The notes beneath the pieces are model-generated. The model ran no database searches. It saw nothing but the letters and a program-made list of their open reading frames with translations, and was not told the origin of the DNA. A stretch of DNA of 64,000 bases from Stachybotrys elegans (Eukaryota; Ascomycota; Sordariomycetes; Hypocreales; Stachybotryaceae), in the NCBI GenBank assembly GCA_020746835.1, contig JAGPNK010000013.1, positions 1,240,001 through 1,304,000 of the forward strand. Direction: 5' to 3'. The position numbers were made by a program, and so were the translations under genes. How positions within the stretch are numbered: position 1 is the stretch's first letter; the number at the start of each line of letters is the position of its first letter. Of this stretch, positions 55,248 through 64,000 are shown piece by piece.

Positions 55248-56947
55248 CTAAACCTGGGAATGCTCGGTCTTAACCTTTTGGAGAGGATCTTCGTCGCCAA
55301 AAGCCTCGACGTGATACGTCTTGAACTTCCTGGCAGAGACCTTCTTTGCGAATAGCAGGTTCAGCTCCTCAAATGTGCGATCCTTGGTTTCAGGCAGGCG
55401 GAAGAAGGCCCAGACAAATACGAGGAAGGCCGTGGTGCCCCAGAAGAATCCCGTGTATCCCTTCAAGTTCCACTCCGTCGGGTTCATGAAGTAGGGCTGC
55501 AAGACTCCTGCAATAACAGCGCAGATTGCGTAGGCATTTCGAGCCAGGCAAATCGTCTTCTGTCGGAGGCGCGTAGAGCCAATCTCAGCAGGCAGAGCCC
55601 AGCCCAGTTGACCCGCGGAAAGCTGGAAGGTGAAGGTCCAGATCAACGTGAGGACGGCTTGGACCATAGCCACAGAGTCGTTGCTGGTGCGGGTGTTGAG
55701 CGCGCCAATGACATAGAGGATCACGCCCATGGCAAACATGCCCCAGACATAAGCGGTTCGTCGTCCGACATATGGCATAATGGCGAACCACGCAACAAAG
55801 CAAGCAAAGAGACCCATAGCGTTTCCGCCAACATTGAGGTAATACGTGGTCTGCGAGTCGAGGCCAACCTGCTGGAAGAAGTAGGTGCTGTTGTAGGCAA
55901 AGTATAGACCCGAAAAGATCTGGCCAGCAAAGGTCATGCAAGCAATCTCTGTTCGGCGCAACTCGTCACCCTTGAAGCAGTCTCGGTACGACGTACCAAC
56001 TGACAGCTCCTCCTCGAGGCGGTTGGTGTATACGATGAGGCCAAGCGTCTCTCGGATCTCCTCGTCGGAAGCGTTGGGGCGGAGCCTACGAAGAGACTTT
56101 TCAGCATCATCCTCCCTTCCGATGCGGACGAGGTGCCAAGGGGTATCAGGCGCGAAGCACAGAATAGGCACAAGAATGACAGGCCAGAACCACTGGATGG
56201 CGAAGGGAATACGATAGGCCCAAGCGGTGTCGTTGCTCACCAGACCTGCGAGGACGCCGGCGGCAATGAGCTGACCCATAATGAAGCACATCTGTCCAAC
56301 GAATTAGCCATGTGTCAGGTTAATGGTTGTATGGAAATGGCACTCACATTTGTGTAGCTAGTCAGGTAAACTCGGAGGCTCATGGGCACAACCTCGGAAG
56401 CATAGGCTGGGGCTGTAGTAGCAAAGATACCCCAGGGCAAGCCGCACAGCACTTGACCAGCCAGCAGCACGCCAGCATTGGGGGCAAAGAAGACGATGAA
56501 GATGAGTGCGCTCAGGGTGACTAGGGCACCAATCAGAACCCTCACGTGGCCCCATTTGGTGACGAGGTATCCGTTGAGGAGGGTTCCGAAGAAGGCACCG
56601 ATACCCGACGCGTTGCCGAGACCGGCCTGCCAGGCTGCTGAGAGCTGGTAGTTGTCGGTGGCCTCGTTGTAGGTTCCGTAGCGCTTGGCAAAGGCCGGGT
56701 AGGCATAGAAGTTGTTGAGCAGGTTCAGGTCGTAGCCTTCCATGACGACGCACATGCAGACCATGAGACACCAGAAGAGGGCGCGAGGGTACTTGCGGAT
56801 GGCTTCACGAACAGTGAGGTCGTGCTCTGTCTGGGCAGCCTGCTTGGCCTTGGTCGTAGTGTCGAGACCGACAGTCAACTGGACCGCGGTCTCGACGCCG
56901 ATGTCCTCCGCATGCGCGACGACTGTGTCAGGGGCCGTCTTGGACAT
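55248..56947 (-). CDS. MFS sugar permease (maltose/hexose:H+ symporter type)
   Basis: Exons 56947-56348 and 56291-55248 (56-nt intron) give 547 residues. The ATG at 56947 starts MSKTAPDTV; an upstream frame has no supporting features. Twelve-helix sugar-porter layout: EGYDLNLLNNFYAYPAF, GLPWGIFATTAPAYASEV, the loop TSYTN|MCFIMGQLIAAGVL across the splice, DTPWHLVRIGREDDAEKSLRRL, and the closing RLPETKDRTFEELNLLF, close to the family PETKGRT signature. The plasma-membrane importer is of the alpha-glucoside type. Next to a GH36 alpha-galactosidase it may carry melibiose, raffinose or other galactosides (inference). Divergent from the Zn2Cys6 gene; TATATATA at 57062-57070 lies about 115 bases upstream. 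Confidence 0.94.
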
Positions 56948-57285
56948 GATGGCGGCTGAGTGATGGAGATGGGAGGACAGGATGTAAGGGCAAAGTAAGG
57001 CCACTAGACAACTGGACTAGAGCATAGGAAAGGAGCAGGTCATCATGAGATACACACACACATATATATACATGTACATGCGGTCGTCTGGGGAAGAAAA
57101 TTCCAGCAGGCTGGCTTGAGGAAGAAACTCCATGTAATTTCATTGGGCAACCCAGTCCCCATGGGGTGGTACTGAGCCCATCTGGGGTAGGCAGCCTGGC
57201 CCAGATTAACTATGAAAGAAAGTTATCCAAGGTCCACGCCGAGAATTACTCCTTTAGGGACAAGCGCCGTGCATGATACGGCTCC

Positions 57286-57304
57286 TTTCGGTCCAGCGCC
57301 GAAA
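57286..57304. promoter_or_regulatory. Candidate Zn2Cys6 dimer site, TTTCGG-N7-CCGAAA
   Basis: A perfect inverted repeat with 6-bp arms and a 7-base spacer, lying between the divergent permease and regulator. Inverted CGG triplets are the standard target of Zn2Cys6 dimers. Confidence 0.5.
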
Positions 57305-57312
57305 AATAGGCT

Positions 57313-57324
57313 CGGTATTATCCG
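57313..57324. promoter_or_regulatory. Candidate Zn2Cys6 dimer site, CGG-N6-CCG
   Basis: A second inverted CGG pair with 6-base spacer, 8 bases after the first palindrome. The spacing matches that of PPR1-type sites. Confidence 0.45.
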
Positions 57325-57831
57325 ACCTCACGATGAAAACAAGGGCTCGGCCCATGCAAATTGTTCACGTGCTGCTATTGGAGCCCATGTTGAGCCGAGT
57401 TTCTCCGATAGCCCTTCACATGTCAGTTGAACCGTCCCTCTCTCACAGAATTGTTACCATGCGAGAGGTGGATAAGTAGAGGTAGTAGCATTGTGTGTTG
57501 CGAGCAGGACGAAGAAACCAACTTGCGAAGAGACATGCCTCAATTGCAATTACATCTTCACCGCCACGTCGGAGAATCCCCGAGAGCCTCGGGTCACTGA
57601 CAGCCACTACGTAGTACAGGAGAAAAAAGGAGCCCACCTCGCGTGGTGGCCTCTTAGCCGCCCCCCTCACTAATATCACAACGAATTAAATAGTCCACCG
57701 TTGACTCAACCAGCCCCCGCTCGCCAAGACATCGGTACGGTAACCCATCATGGATGGGAAGAAAAGCTCTCTTCACCAAGGCGACGAGCAGGGCCTCTGT
57801 TCCTTCGGCAGCCTCCAACCTCTAATCCACC

Positions 57832-59643
57832 ATGCCCCAAGACCAGATCAAACCTCGGCAACAAGCCTGCGATAATTGCCGGTTCCGAAAGGTCAAGTGC
57901 GATCGTGGCCAGCCCTGCCGGAACTGCACCTCGGGAGCCCTCAGGTGCGAGTACCTGCGTGCGGTGCGGAGAAAGGGGCCTCGATGCGGTCATGGCCGGC
58001 GACAGGAGCAGATACGGCAAGGGCTGCCATGCAACGAGGCGTCCATGGACGTCTTCCGTCTTGTCGCACCTCCCACGCAGGCCACCCACCATGGCCTCGC
58101 TCGGAACAGTAGTCAAAGTGTGCGTAGCAATGGGGGATCGCGCTTCAACAGCCAATCGGCTGAAGAATGGCCCTGGTATCTGGAAGCAACAACGCCTGCC
58201 GGCATCACTTGTGCTACTCCGTCCGCCGTGCTCGACGTGTCCCCACCCTCCGTGGGCTGTCTTGAGCTGGACAATGACAACTACACCAAGCGTCTGTCGC
58301 AGTCTCTGGCCGCCCATATCCAAGTTTTCCTAAAACACCTGTTCCCCATCATGCCTGTGGTTGACGACGAGTTTGTCGCCGATGCCCTTCGTCTGGGAAG
58401 CCTGCCGCCGTCTCGTTACGCAGTCATCATTGCAATATGCGCTGCCACACGGATACAGTTGAGAATGGACAGCACCAACCCGGGGGAAAATACCGATTAC
58501 GGACTACCGTCAGAGCCGCAACTAACAGGGGAGATGTTGGTGAATCTTGCCGAGAATGCACTGCGCCAATACAACATCATCGACGATTTCGGACTAGATT
58601 CCATTTTGGCCTCCTTCTTCCTATTTGCCAGCTATGGCAACCTCGACAATCCACGCCACGCCTGGTTCTATCTCAACCAAGCAATCTCGCTCTCTCATTC
58701 TCTGGAAATAACCTCCGAACACGGGTATCGAGATCTGGACAAGGTCGACGGAGAAAAACGAAGGCGAGTATTCTGGGTGCTTTTCGTCACAGAAAGAACG
58801 TTCGCACTGCAACATCGCCGGGCAGTACAGCTACGCGGTACCATCGCTAAACCACAAATCATCGACTCCGAGTGCCCTGTAGTGATGAACGACTTTGTCA
58901 ATCACATCCAAGTCTTCGAGCAGCTCCCGCCCTCACTGTACGTCTGGCAATGTCAAGACGAAAGTACCCAGCTCAGCCTGTCCCCGATAATCAACGAAAA
59001 GCTGTGTGCTATAGAGCCGCATAATTCCGTAATTGAAAGCCAGAGACTCGACACCCTTCTCACGCAGCAATGGCTACGCATCGCCATGTGGAGACTGGCA
59101 TTTGGGAAGAAGCCTGCGACGTCTAGCCGGGGCGCACTCTTACCTACCGATTTACCCATGGATGCGGGGAAACTAATCATGGAGGCGTTGAGCAATGCCG
59201 GACCTCGAACAAGAGACTGCCACGGTATCGGATTGGAGCAAAAGCTGTTTGACATTGGCATCAGTCTGGCCGACTCGGCCCGCATCTCGACATGGAGCGA
59301 TTCGACTCTGGAGGTAGGACCGAAAGATCTTTTAGCCTGCATCATCAAGTCATTATCCCAGGCTCGAGGGTGCTCCTCCCATCTACTGCCTGAGCTTCTG
59401 GAGCACTCTGGGGATATTCTTGGGCCAAGTAGTCCTGCTCCCTTCATTAATTTGCAGTGGAATCTGCCACATGTCACTGGCAGCGGTGAAGAAAGCGCGC
59501 TCGTGGAGGACATCACGACGGCCGAGCCATGCTCCAATGACTGGTCAGTCGACAGCGGTGCAGATTTTTCGGACTCACAGGCATCAATAATAAGTCCCTT
59601 CTGTGATAATATGTCGATTCTTGGGAATGGCTTTGAGCTATGA
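57832..59643 (+). CDS. Zn2Cys6 transcription factor, likely regulator of the adjacent sugar genes
   Basis: 603 residues, intronless. The zinc cluster begins at residue 13: CDNCRFRKVKC, then GQPCRNCTSGALRC, spaced CX2CX6CX5CX2CX6C, followed by the basic RAVRRKGPR linker typical of sugar-responsive regulators of the MAL/AmyR/XlnR style. The central fungal-specific domain is clear (FLKHLFPIMPVVDDEFVADAL, ARHAWFYLNQAISLSHSLE-like helix, KRRRVFWVLFVTERTFAL). It sits between the permease (divergent) and the alpha-galactosidase (tail-to-tail, 30 bases). Local control of both is an inference from position and from the two CGG palindromes. Confidence 0.93.
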   Translation: MPQDQIKPRQQACDNCRFRKVKCDRGQPCRNCTSGALRCEYLRAVRRKGPRCGHGRRQEQIRQGLPCNEASMDVFRLVAPPTQATHHGLARNSSQSVRSNGGSRFNSQSAEEWPWYLEATTPAGITCATPSAVLDVSPPSVGCLELDNDNYTKRLSQSLAAHIQVFLKHLFPIMPVVDDEFVADALRLGSLPPSRYAVIIAICAATRIQLRMDSTNPGENTDYGLPSEPQLTGEMLVNLAENALRQYNIIDDFGLDSILASFFLFASYGNLDNPRHAWFYLNQAISLSHSLEITSEHGYRDLDKVDGEKRRRVFWVLFVTERTFALQHRRAVQLRGTIAKPQIIDSECPVVMNDFVNHIQVFEQLPPSLYVWQCQDESTQLSLSPIINEKLCAIEPHNSVIESQRLDTLLTQQWLRIAMWRLAFGKKPATSSRGALLPTDLPMDAGKLIMEALSNAGPRTRDCHGIGLEQKLFDIGISLADSARISTWSDSTLEVGPKDLLACIIKSLSQARGCSSHLLPELLEHSGDILGPSSPAPFINLQWNLPHVTGSGEESALVEDITTAEPCSNDWSVDSGADFSDSQASIISPFCDNMSILGNGFEL

Positions 59644-59673
59644 AACCGCCGCCAACGTGCCACAGTTTCGGCC

Positions 59674-61892
59674 TCAAACCTTTTCTATAAACACAACCTT
59701 GCTGTCATAGTCTCTAGCGAAGCGGAATTGAAAGCCCCCGTTCATCAACGTAGCTCCCGAGTAGATGTTTTCGCCGTCGACCTTGTACCTTGCTGTCGGT
59801 ACGAGACCTTCCAGTCGGAGCGTGGGGAAGTTATGAACTTGTCTGCGAAGTATCTGAAAGGCAAACAGAACCGCCTGGTTCCCATCTTGCGATATGAAAA
59901 GCGCAGCAGGGAAGTTGGAGTTATCCGGCAGCACGAGGCGGTGCATGTCTCCAGAGATGACAATGGGGTTGATTTTCTCCGCAAGGCCAATTAAGTCGGG
60001 AATCTGCACTCTGTCCTCCTCAGAAATCTTCCTTGGGTCGAGCTCCAACCCAAAAGAGCCGCCCATCATCGCGACATGTGCGCGGAACGTGAGAGGTGTG
60101 GTTCTTCCCGTTATCTCATTCGGGACGGCTGAGAGATGTGCCCCCATGGCCGAAGCGGGATACACAAGAGACGTTCCAAACTGAATATGGATACGGTCCA
60201 AGGCATCAGTGCCATCCGAAGTCCACACTTGTGGGAAATATTGCAAAATTCCGGCGTCAAAACGGCCTCCCCCGGATGCGCAGCCTTCCCAAATCACATC
60301 TGGGAATTTGGTGGTCAACTTCTCGAAGACACGATACATGCCCAACATGTAGGCGTGGTAGTTTTGGGGCGATGGGCTCTCGTGCATGCCGCGGTTGTTA
60401 TCCCACTTGATGTAAGTGATGGGCGCGCTTTCGAGAATGCCAGAGATGGAGTCAATGATGAAGTCTTGCACCTCGGGGAGAGCGACGTTGAGCACGAGCT
60501 GGTTTCTGTTCTCGGTCCGTGGGTTTTCTCCCACATGCAGGGCCCATTCGGGGTGCTTCTCGTACAGCTCCGACTTCTTGCTGATCATCTCTGGCTCTAC
60601 CCAGAGGCCAAACTGGAGCGTTTCGTCGGAGCCTGCTGCTCGCAGCTTCTTGACTCTCTCAACCAAATGACCCAGGCCTTTCGGAAACCTGGTGGTGTTG
60701 ACCTGCCAGTCTCCCAGAGAAGTATGGTCGTTGTGTCGGGGATATTTGTTGCCGAACCACCCATCGTCGAGGACAAAGAGTTTGACGCCAAGCTTAGCTG
60801 ACTCTTCTGCCAGACTATAAATGATGTCCTCATCGAAGTCAAAGTATACGCCCTCCCATCCGTTGAGCAGCACCGGACGCGGCTTGTTGACAAACTGGCT
60901 TTTAATGAGGTGCTGGCGATAGAGGCGGTGGAATTTGCGAGACATGGCCCCAACTCCGGTGTTGCTGAAGACCGAAACACACTCGGGAGATACGAAAGTT
61001 TCTCCAGGGGCAAGAGACCACGAGAAATGATACGGATTCATACCCACCAGCGCACGCGTCACACCCTGTGGGCTCTTTTCGACTTCAACGCTGAAGGATC
61101 CAGTGTAGACAAGAGAGAATCCCCAGGCATGTCCGTATGATTCGGTAGTGTCTGGTGATGTGAGGGCGAGGAAAGGGTTGTTATAATGCGAGCTATAACC
61201 GTTGATGCTGCCAAACCTGTAGGAATATGTCAGCACAGCAAATCTTCGCTGGACCAAAGTATTTCGCACCCTTGTTGGCCATAATCAACCTTGCGGCGGA
61301 TTCGATGGCATTCCCTGGTCCACTCGCCCTGCAGCTGGAGCATTTCGTAATCTCCATAAGGGAAGTCGACACTGAAACTGGCCAGTTTCTCGATGCTGAT
61401 CTTGTCGGTTCCGTTGTTGGTAATCTTGACGCTTCGTACAATGGCATCGAGTTGGGGGTAGATTGAGTAGGATAGCTCGGCGGTGATTGAGCGGTAGCTG
61501 TCCTCGAGGCACACCACCAGAGTTGTGACTTCGTCGTTACGGCCGAATGTGCAGGGCAGACCAGGCAATGGGGGCTTCCCATTCACAATTGTATACGACT
61601 TGTATTTGAAGTCGCACACCGTGTGGCCGGTTTCGTGCTTGATGTGCACTGCTGGTGTCCGGAAGTCGCCTCGGCCCAGGTCGGGGAACTCTCGGCGGAC
61701 ATGAGCGTGGTTCGCCCATCCGCCATCATTGCGAATGATGTGTGCTATCGGGTTCTCATCGACGCTTCCGCCGAAGTGATCCCCAATGAGATCGCCCGTT
61801 TCTTCATCCACGTGGAAGCGGTAGGAAACATTGTTTCCGTTCAAGGCAAACGACAATCCGTCCACAACCACCGCTGCAGGCACGTTAGCCAT
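59674..61892 (-). CDS. Intracellular GH36 alpha-galactosidase
   Basis: Exons 61892-61270 and 61216-59674 (53-nt intron) give 721 residues. The start at 61892 ([13 protein letters not shown]) has no signal peptide, so the enzyme is probably cytosolic, like the AglC-type GH36 group. An N-terminal beta-supersandwich (about 1-310) is followed by the catalytic barrel ([28 protein letters not shown]). The nucleophile Asp is in YIKWDNNRG, the acid/base Asp in [10 protein letters not shown], and CASGGGRFD lies between them. It cleaves terminal alpha-galactose from melibiose, raffinose or galactosides. Its lack of export fits the neighbouring permease: import first, then hydrolyse. An inverted CGG-N5-CCG at 62020-62030 lies about 130 bases upstream. 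Confidence 0.95.
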
Positions 61893-62520
61893 AATTTTTA
61901 GCAGTCGAGGTGCGCGAAGAATATACCCTGCCGGGGTGAGGGCCTCGAAGGAAGGCCTGTTGCTGCCATGATGAACCAATAAAAGGGGCGGCGTTGTTGT
62001 TGGAAACGTAGTCGTTTAGCGGCCCTACCGGTAACCCAATGTTAAATACCGTAATAGTCGATGGATCCTTAGCCGGCGCGTGACAGGAGAGGACTGGATC
62101 GACCTCGCAGTTCCGAGGGAAACCCCGAACATTTCCCCTCACGGCTAGACCCAGTCCTCACCATATCAAGGACTCGGCGGAGGGGCAACGTGGGGCGTTG
62201 ACATGACGAAAGCCCTGTGGAATTACCTACCCTAAACATCTTATGACACACATAGAGGCGTGCCATCATTGGAAGGCGTTCTAGTCTTGTACATGTATTG
62301 GTGTCTTTATCTACGACTTCTCTACTATGGCAGCCAAACTTGTTACCTCCACAGCGTTCTCACCACTACAACTATTCACTAGTAACCAAACCAGCTAGAT
62401 TACAAGAGGCAAGGCCCGTACCCAGTGCCAGCTGTGGGCAAGTCTTGGTAATGGTACGTTACACTCAAAATATATTCGCTTTTACAAGCCCTCCGTATTG
62501 AAACCATTTATTGGGTGTTG
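61893..62520. other. Intergenic: GH36 promoter and CorA-like 3' flank
   Basis: 628 bases. One CGG-N5-CCG inverted pair at 62020-62030; the spacer differs from the two sites in the permease/regulator promoter. No ORF. Confidence 0.45.
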
Positions 62521-63967
62521 CTAGACTGGCGGCGGTAACTGATCCTCAGCACAGTACCCACGGGTCCGAAACGCGCGCCTGTGTCGCGTTCCATATGATA
62601 CAGATTGCTCTTCTTCATCGCTTGCTTGCCCGGCTTTGTCGCTATCTTGCCCATCTCCATTGTCACCCTGCTTGGACGCCCCTTTCCTTTTGCTCTTCTT
62701 CTCGGCCCATTTCTCATCGTTTTCTTTTCTCTTCTTGTAGAGCTCATCCAGCAGCTTGTCTTTGCGTTTTAGCAGGCTCGCTTGGTCTATAGTGTACTTT
62801 TTCCACAACCGGCGTAGACCCGTGTACTCAGTGACCAGTGACAACGGGATGCGGAACAGAAGCGTCAGGAGAACCCTGACCCACTCGCTGAAGGCGATGG
62901 AAATAGATATGAAGATGACAACGGCGGAGACCAAGACTGGTTGAACTTTGTTAGCACATCCACTCCCGGTGAAGCTGTCAGCGTGGTGTCTTACACATAT
63001 ATTGAATTTGTTGCGGGAGTGACATCCAACTGTCGCCCGTGCTGGTCTGATTGTTCATCCCGAAGAAACCGGCGAAAAACCCGAGCGGTAGCTGCAGCGC
63101 AATGTTAGTCGAATCATCATCGTGAGGGGCCCAACGGCAGGAAGAATTACAAAGAAGATAGTAACCAGGGTAAAGGCCATGATGGCCCTCCCTTGCTTCA
63201 CGCTTTCGGTAGCTCTTTCCAGCGCCGACCTGGCCTCCACAATGCTGGCCTGTTGCTGCTTCAACGACAGCAGTCTCTCCAACTTTGAATGAGCGTTAGC
63301 TGAGACTCTACTCGTGGGGAACGTCTAGGGAAATACCTGTTGGCACGTGCGGAGCGCGGAATCCTTGAGATCATGAATCTCATCCAGTCGACTCCTGATA
63401 AGCTCCAGCAACATCTCTGCTTCCTGTACATCATTATCTGCGGGCTTGTGTATTGACTGAGACTTTGTGCTTATCAGAGTAGCTCGGTCGAAGTCATTAT
63501 CTCGAGGGAGCACGTCGCCTGTGAAGCTACCAGGCACAACGAAGAATCTCTCGCCCTCATCTTGCCCGTGGTTTCTATGCTGCCGGATGTATCTGCTGAA
63601 TTCTTTGACTACCTGGAGCTGCTGACTGAATACTTGCTGCATAATCATGAGCTCTTCGACCAGGTCGTGGGCTTCTTTGAGCAGTGTTCCTTCGGGGTTG
63701 ATGTCCATGTATCTCTGGTTGAATGCATAGGGTCCAGTATGGGACTTCATCAAGTGGAGAGCAGTGTTTCTCCAGAAACTATGGAAGGCGATGGTGGTGT
63801 GCTCAGTCTGTCCATGAGTCAATTGGACCAACTCTTGATGCGGATTCGGATGCTACGAACCACACGCCCAATAGCTGAGCCAAACAAGTCAATCACCTCT
63901 GGTCTCTGGTCTAGGGGCTTGGTTCGGTCGAAGAAGACTCTTGAACACTGGTCCACAATGATCAAAG
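62521..63967 (-). CDS. CorA-like Mg2+-transporter-family protein, partial at right edge
   Basis: The C-terminal part of a larger gene whose 5' end lies beyond the window. Exons seen: 63967-63861, 63807-63337, 63282-63151, 63091-62995 and 62936-62521 (introns 53, 54, 59 and 58 nt). The sequence reads LIIVDQCSRVFFDRTKPLDQ, a long helical part with coiled-coil character, then LERLLSLKQQQASIVEARSAL and SVKQGRAIMAFTLVTIFF|LPLGFFAGFFGMNNQ. GMN at the end of TM1 is the CorA signature, restored by the splice. TM2 is VSAVVIFISISIAF, followed by a charged Lys/Glu/Asp-rich tail. In fungi such CorA-like domains often end ankyrin or NLR-like proteins, so transport activity is not certain. The donor GTTCGT at 63860 is the least secure join. 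Confidence 0.82.
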
Positions 63968-64000
63968 CTGCATTCATTCATCAGCGGGACACGAAAGCCT

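Larger units (their letters stand above)
56948..57831. promoter_or_regulatory. Divergent permease/regulator promoter
   Basis: 884 bases. Contains an AC/AT dinucleotide-rich stretch (57051-57080) with the permease TATA box, and two CGG/CCG palindromes listed separately. No credible ORF. Confidence 0.6.

Overview
This 64 kb window comes from a filamentous ascomycete fungus (Pezizomycotina; Sordariomycetes is my guess, not proven). Genes are monocistronic on both strands. Introns are 46-101 nt with GTRNGT-type donors and CTAAC/CTGAC-like branch sites. There are four Zn2Cys6 regulators, AA9 LPMOs, a CBM1 module, GMC-free but BBE-type oxidases, and no bacterial features. I rebuilt exon joins by hand from splice signals and reading-frame continuity, and coordinates give full CDS spans with exons in the evidence text.

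Layout. 0-10 kb: acyl-protein-thioesterase-like hydrolase with altered active-site positions, a hypothetical protein, a secreted bicovalent FAD oxidase (BBE/AA7-like), a secreted GH43 beta-xylosidase/arabinofuranosidase-like enzyme, and a GPI-type two-domain fasciclin protein. 10-20 kb: Zn2Cys6 regulator, AA9 LPMO with a 4-nt micro-exon, glutathione transferase divergent from a second Zn2Cys6 regulator, F-box protein. 20-30 kb: a polyproline-hinged conserved protein, a small conserved protein, AA9-CBM1 LPMO, a 2.9 kb gene-poor stretch, copper amine oxidase 1. 30-41 kb: a 3.2 kb gene-poor stretch, bilirubin-oxidase-like multicopper oxidase, small membrane protein, PAF-acetylhydrolase-like esterase, third Zn2Cys6 regulator, and a remnant of an NLR-like gene (DUF7708-like start next to an ankyrin-like tail). 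42-52 kb: cytochrome P450 in seven exons, then a giant gene for a secreted protein with five tandem pectin-methylesterase (CE8) domains and a 437-residue Thr-rich tail. 52-64 kb: copper amine oxidase 2, then a three-gene sugar-use module (MFS sugar permease, Zn2Cys6 regulator, intracellular GH36 alpha-galactosidase), and a CorA-like membrane protein cut by the right edge.

How they fit together. Much of the window is a plant-cell-wall toolkit: LPMOs, GH43, five-domain CE8, GH36, with several potential H2O2-producing oxidases (BBE-type, two copper amine oxidases) that could in principle feed LPMOs (inference). The permease/regulator/GH36 trio looks like a small galactoside catabolic cluster; the divergent permease-regulator promoter holds two CGG/CCG palindromes of the kind bound by Zn2Cys6 dimers. 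The most unusual object is the five-domain CE8 protein, whose domains range from intact to stripped of catalytic residues. No transposon, CRISPR, rRNA or convincing tRNA was seen.
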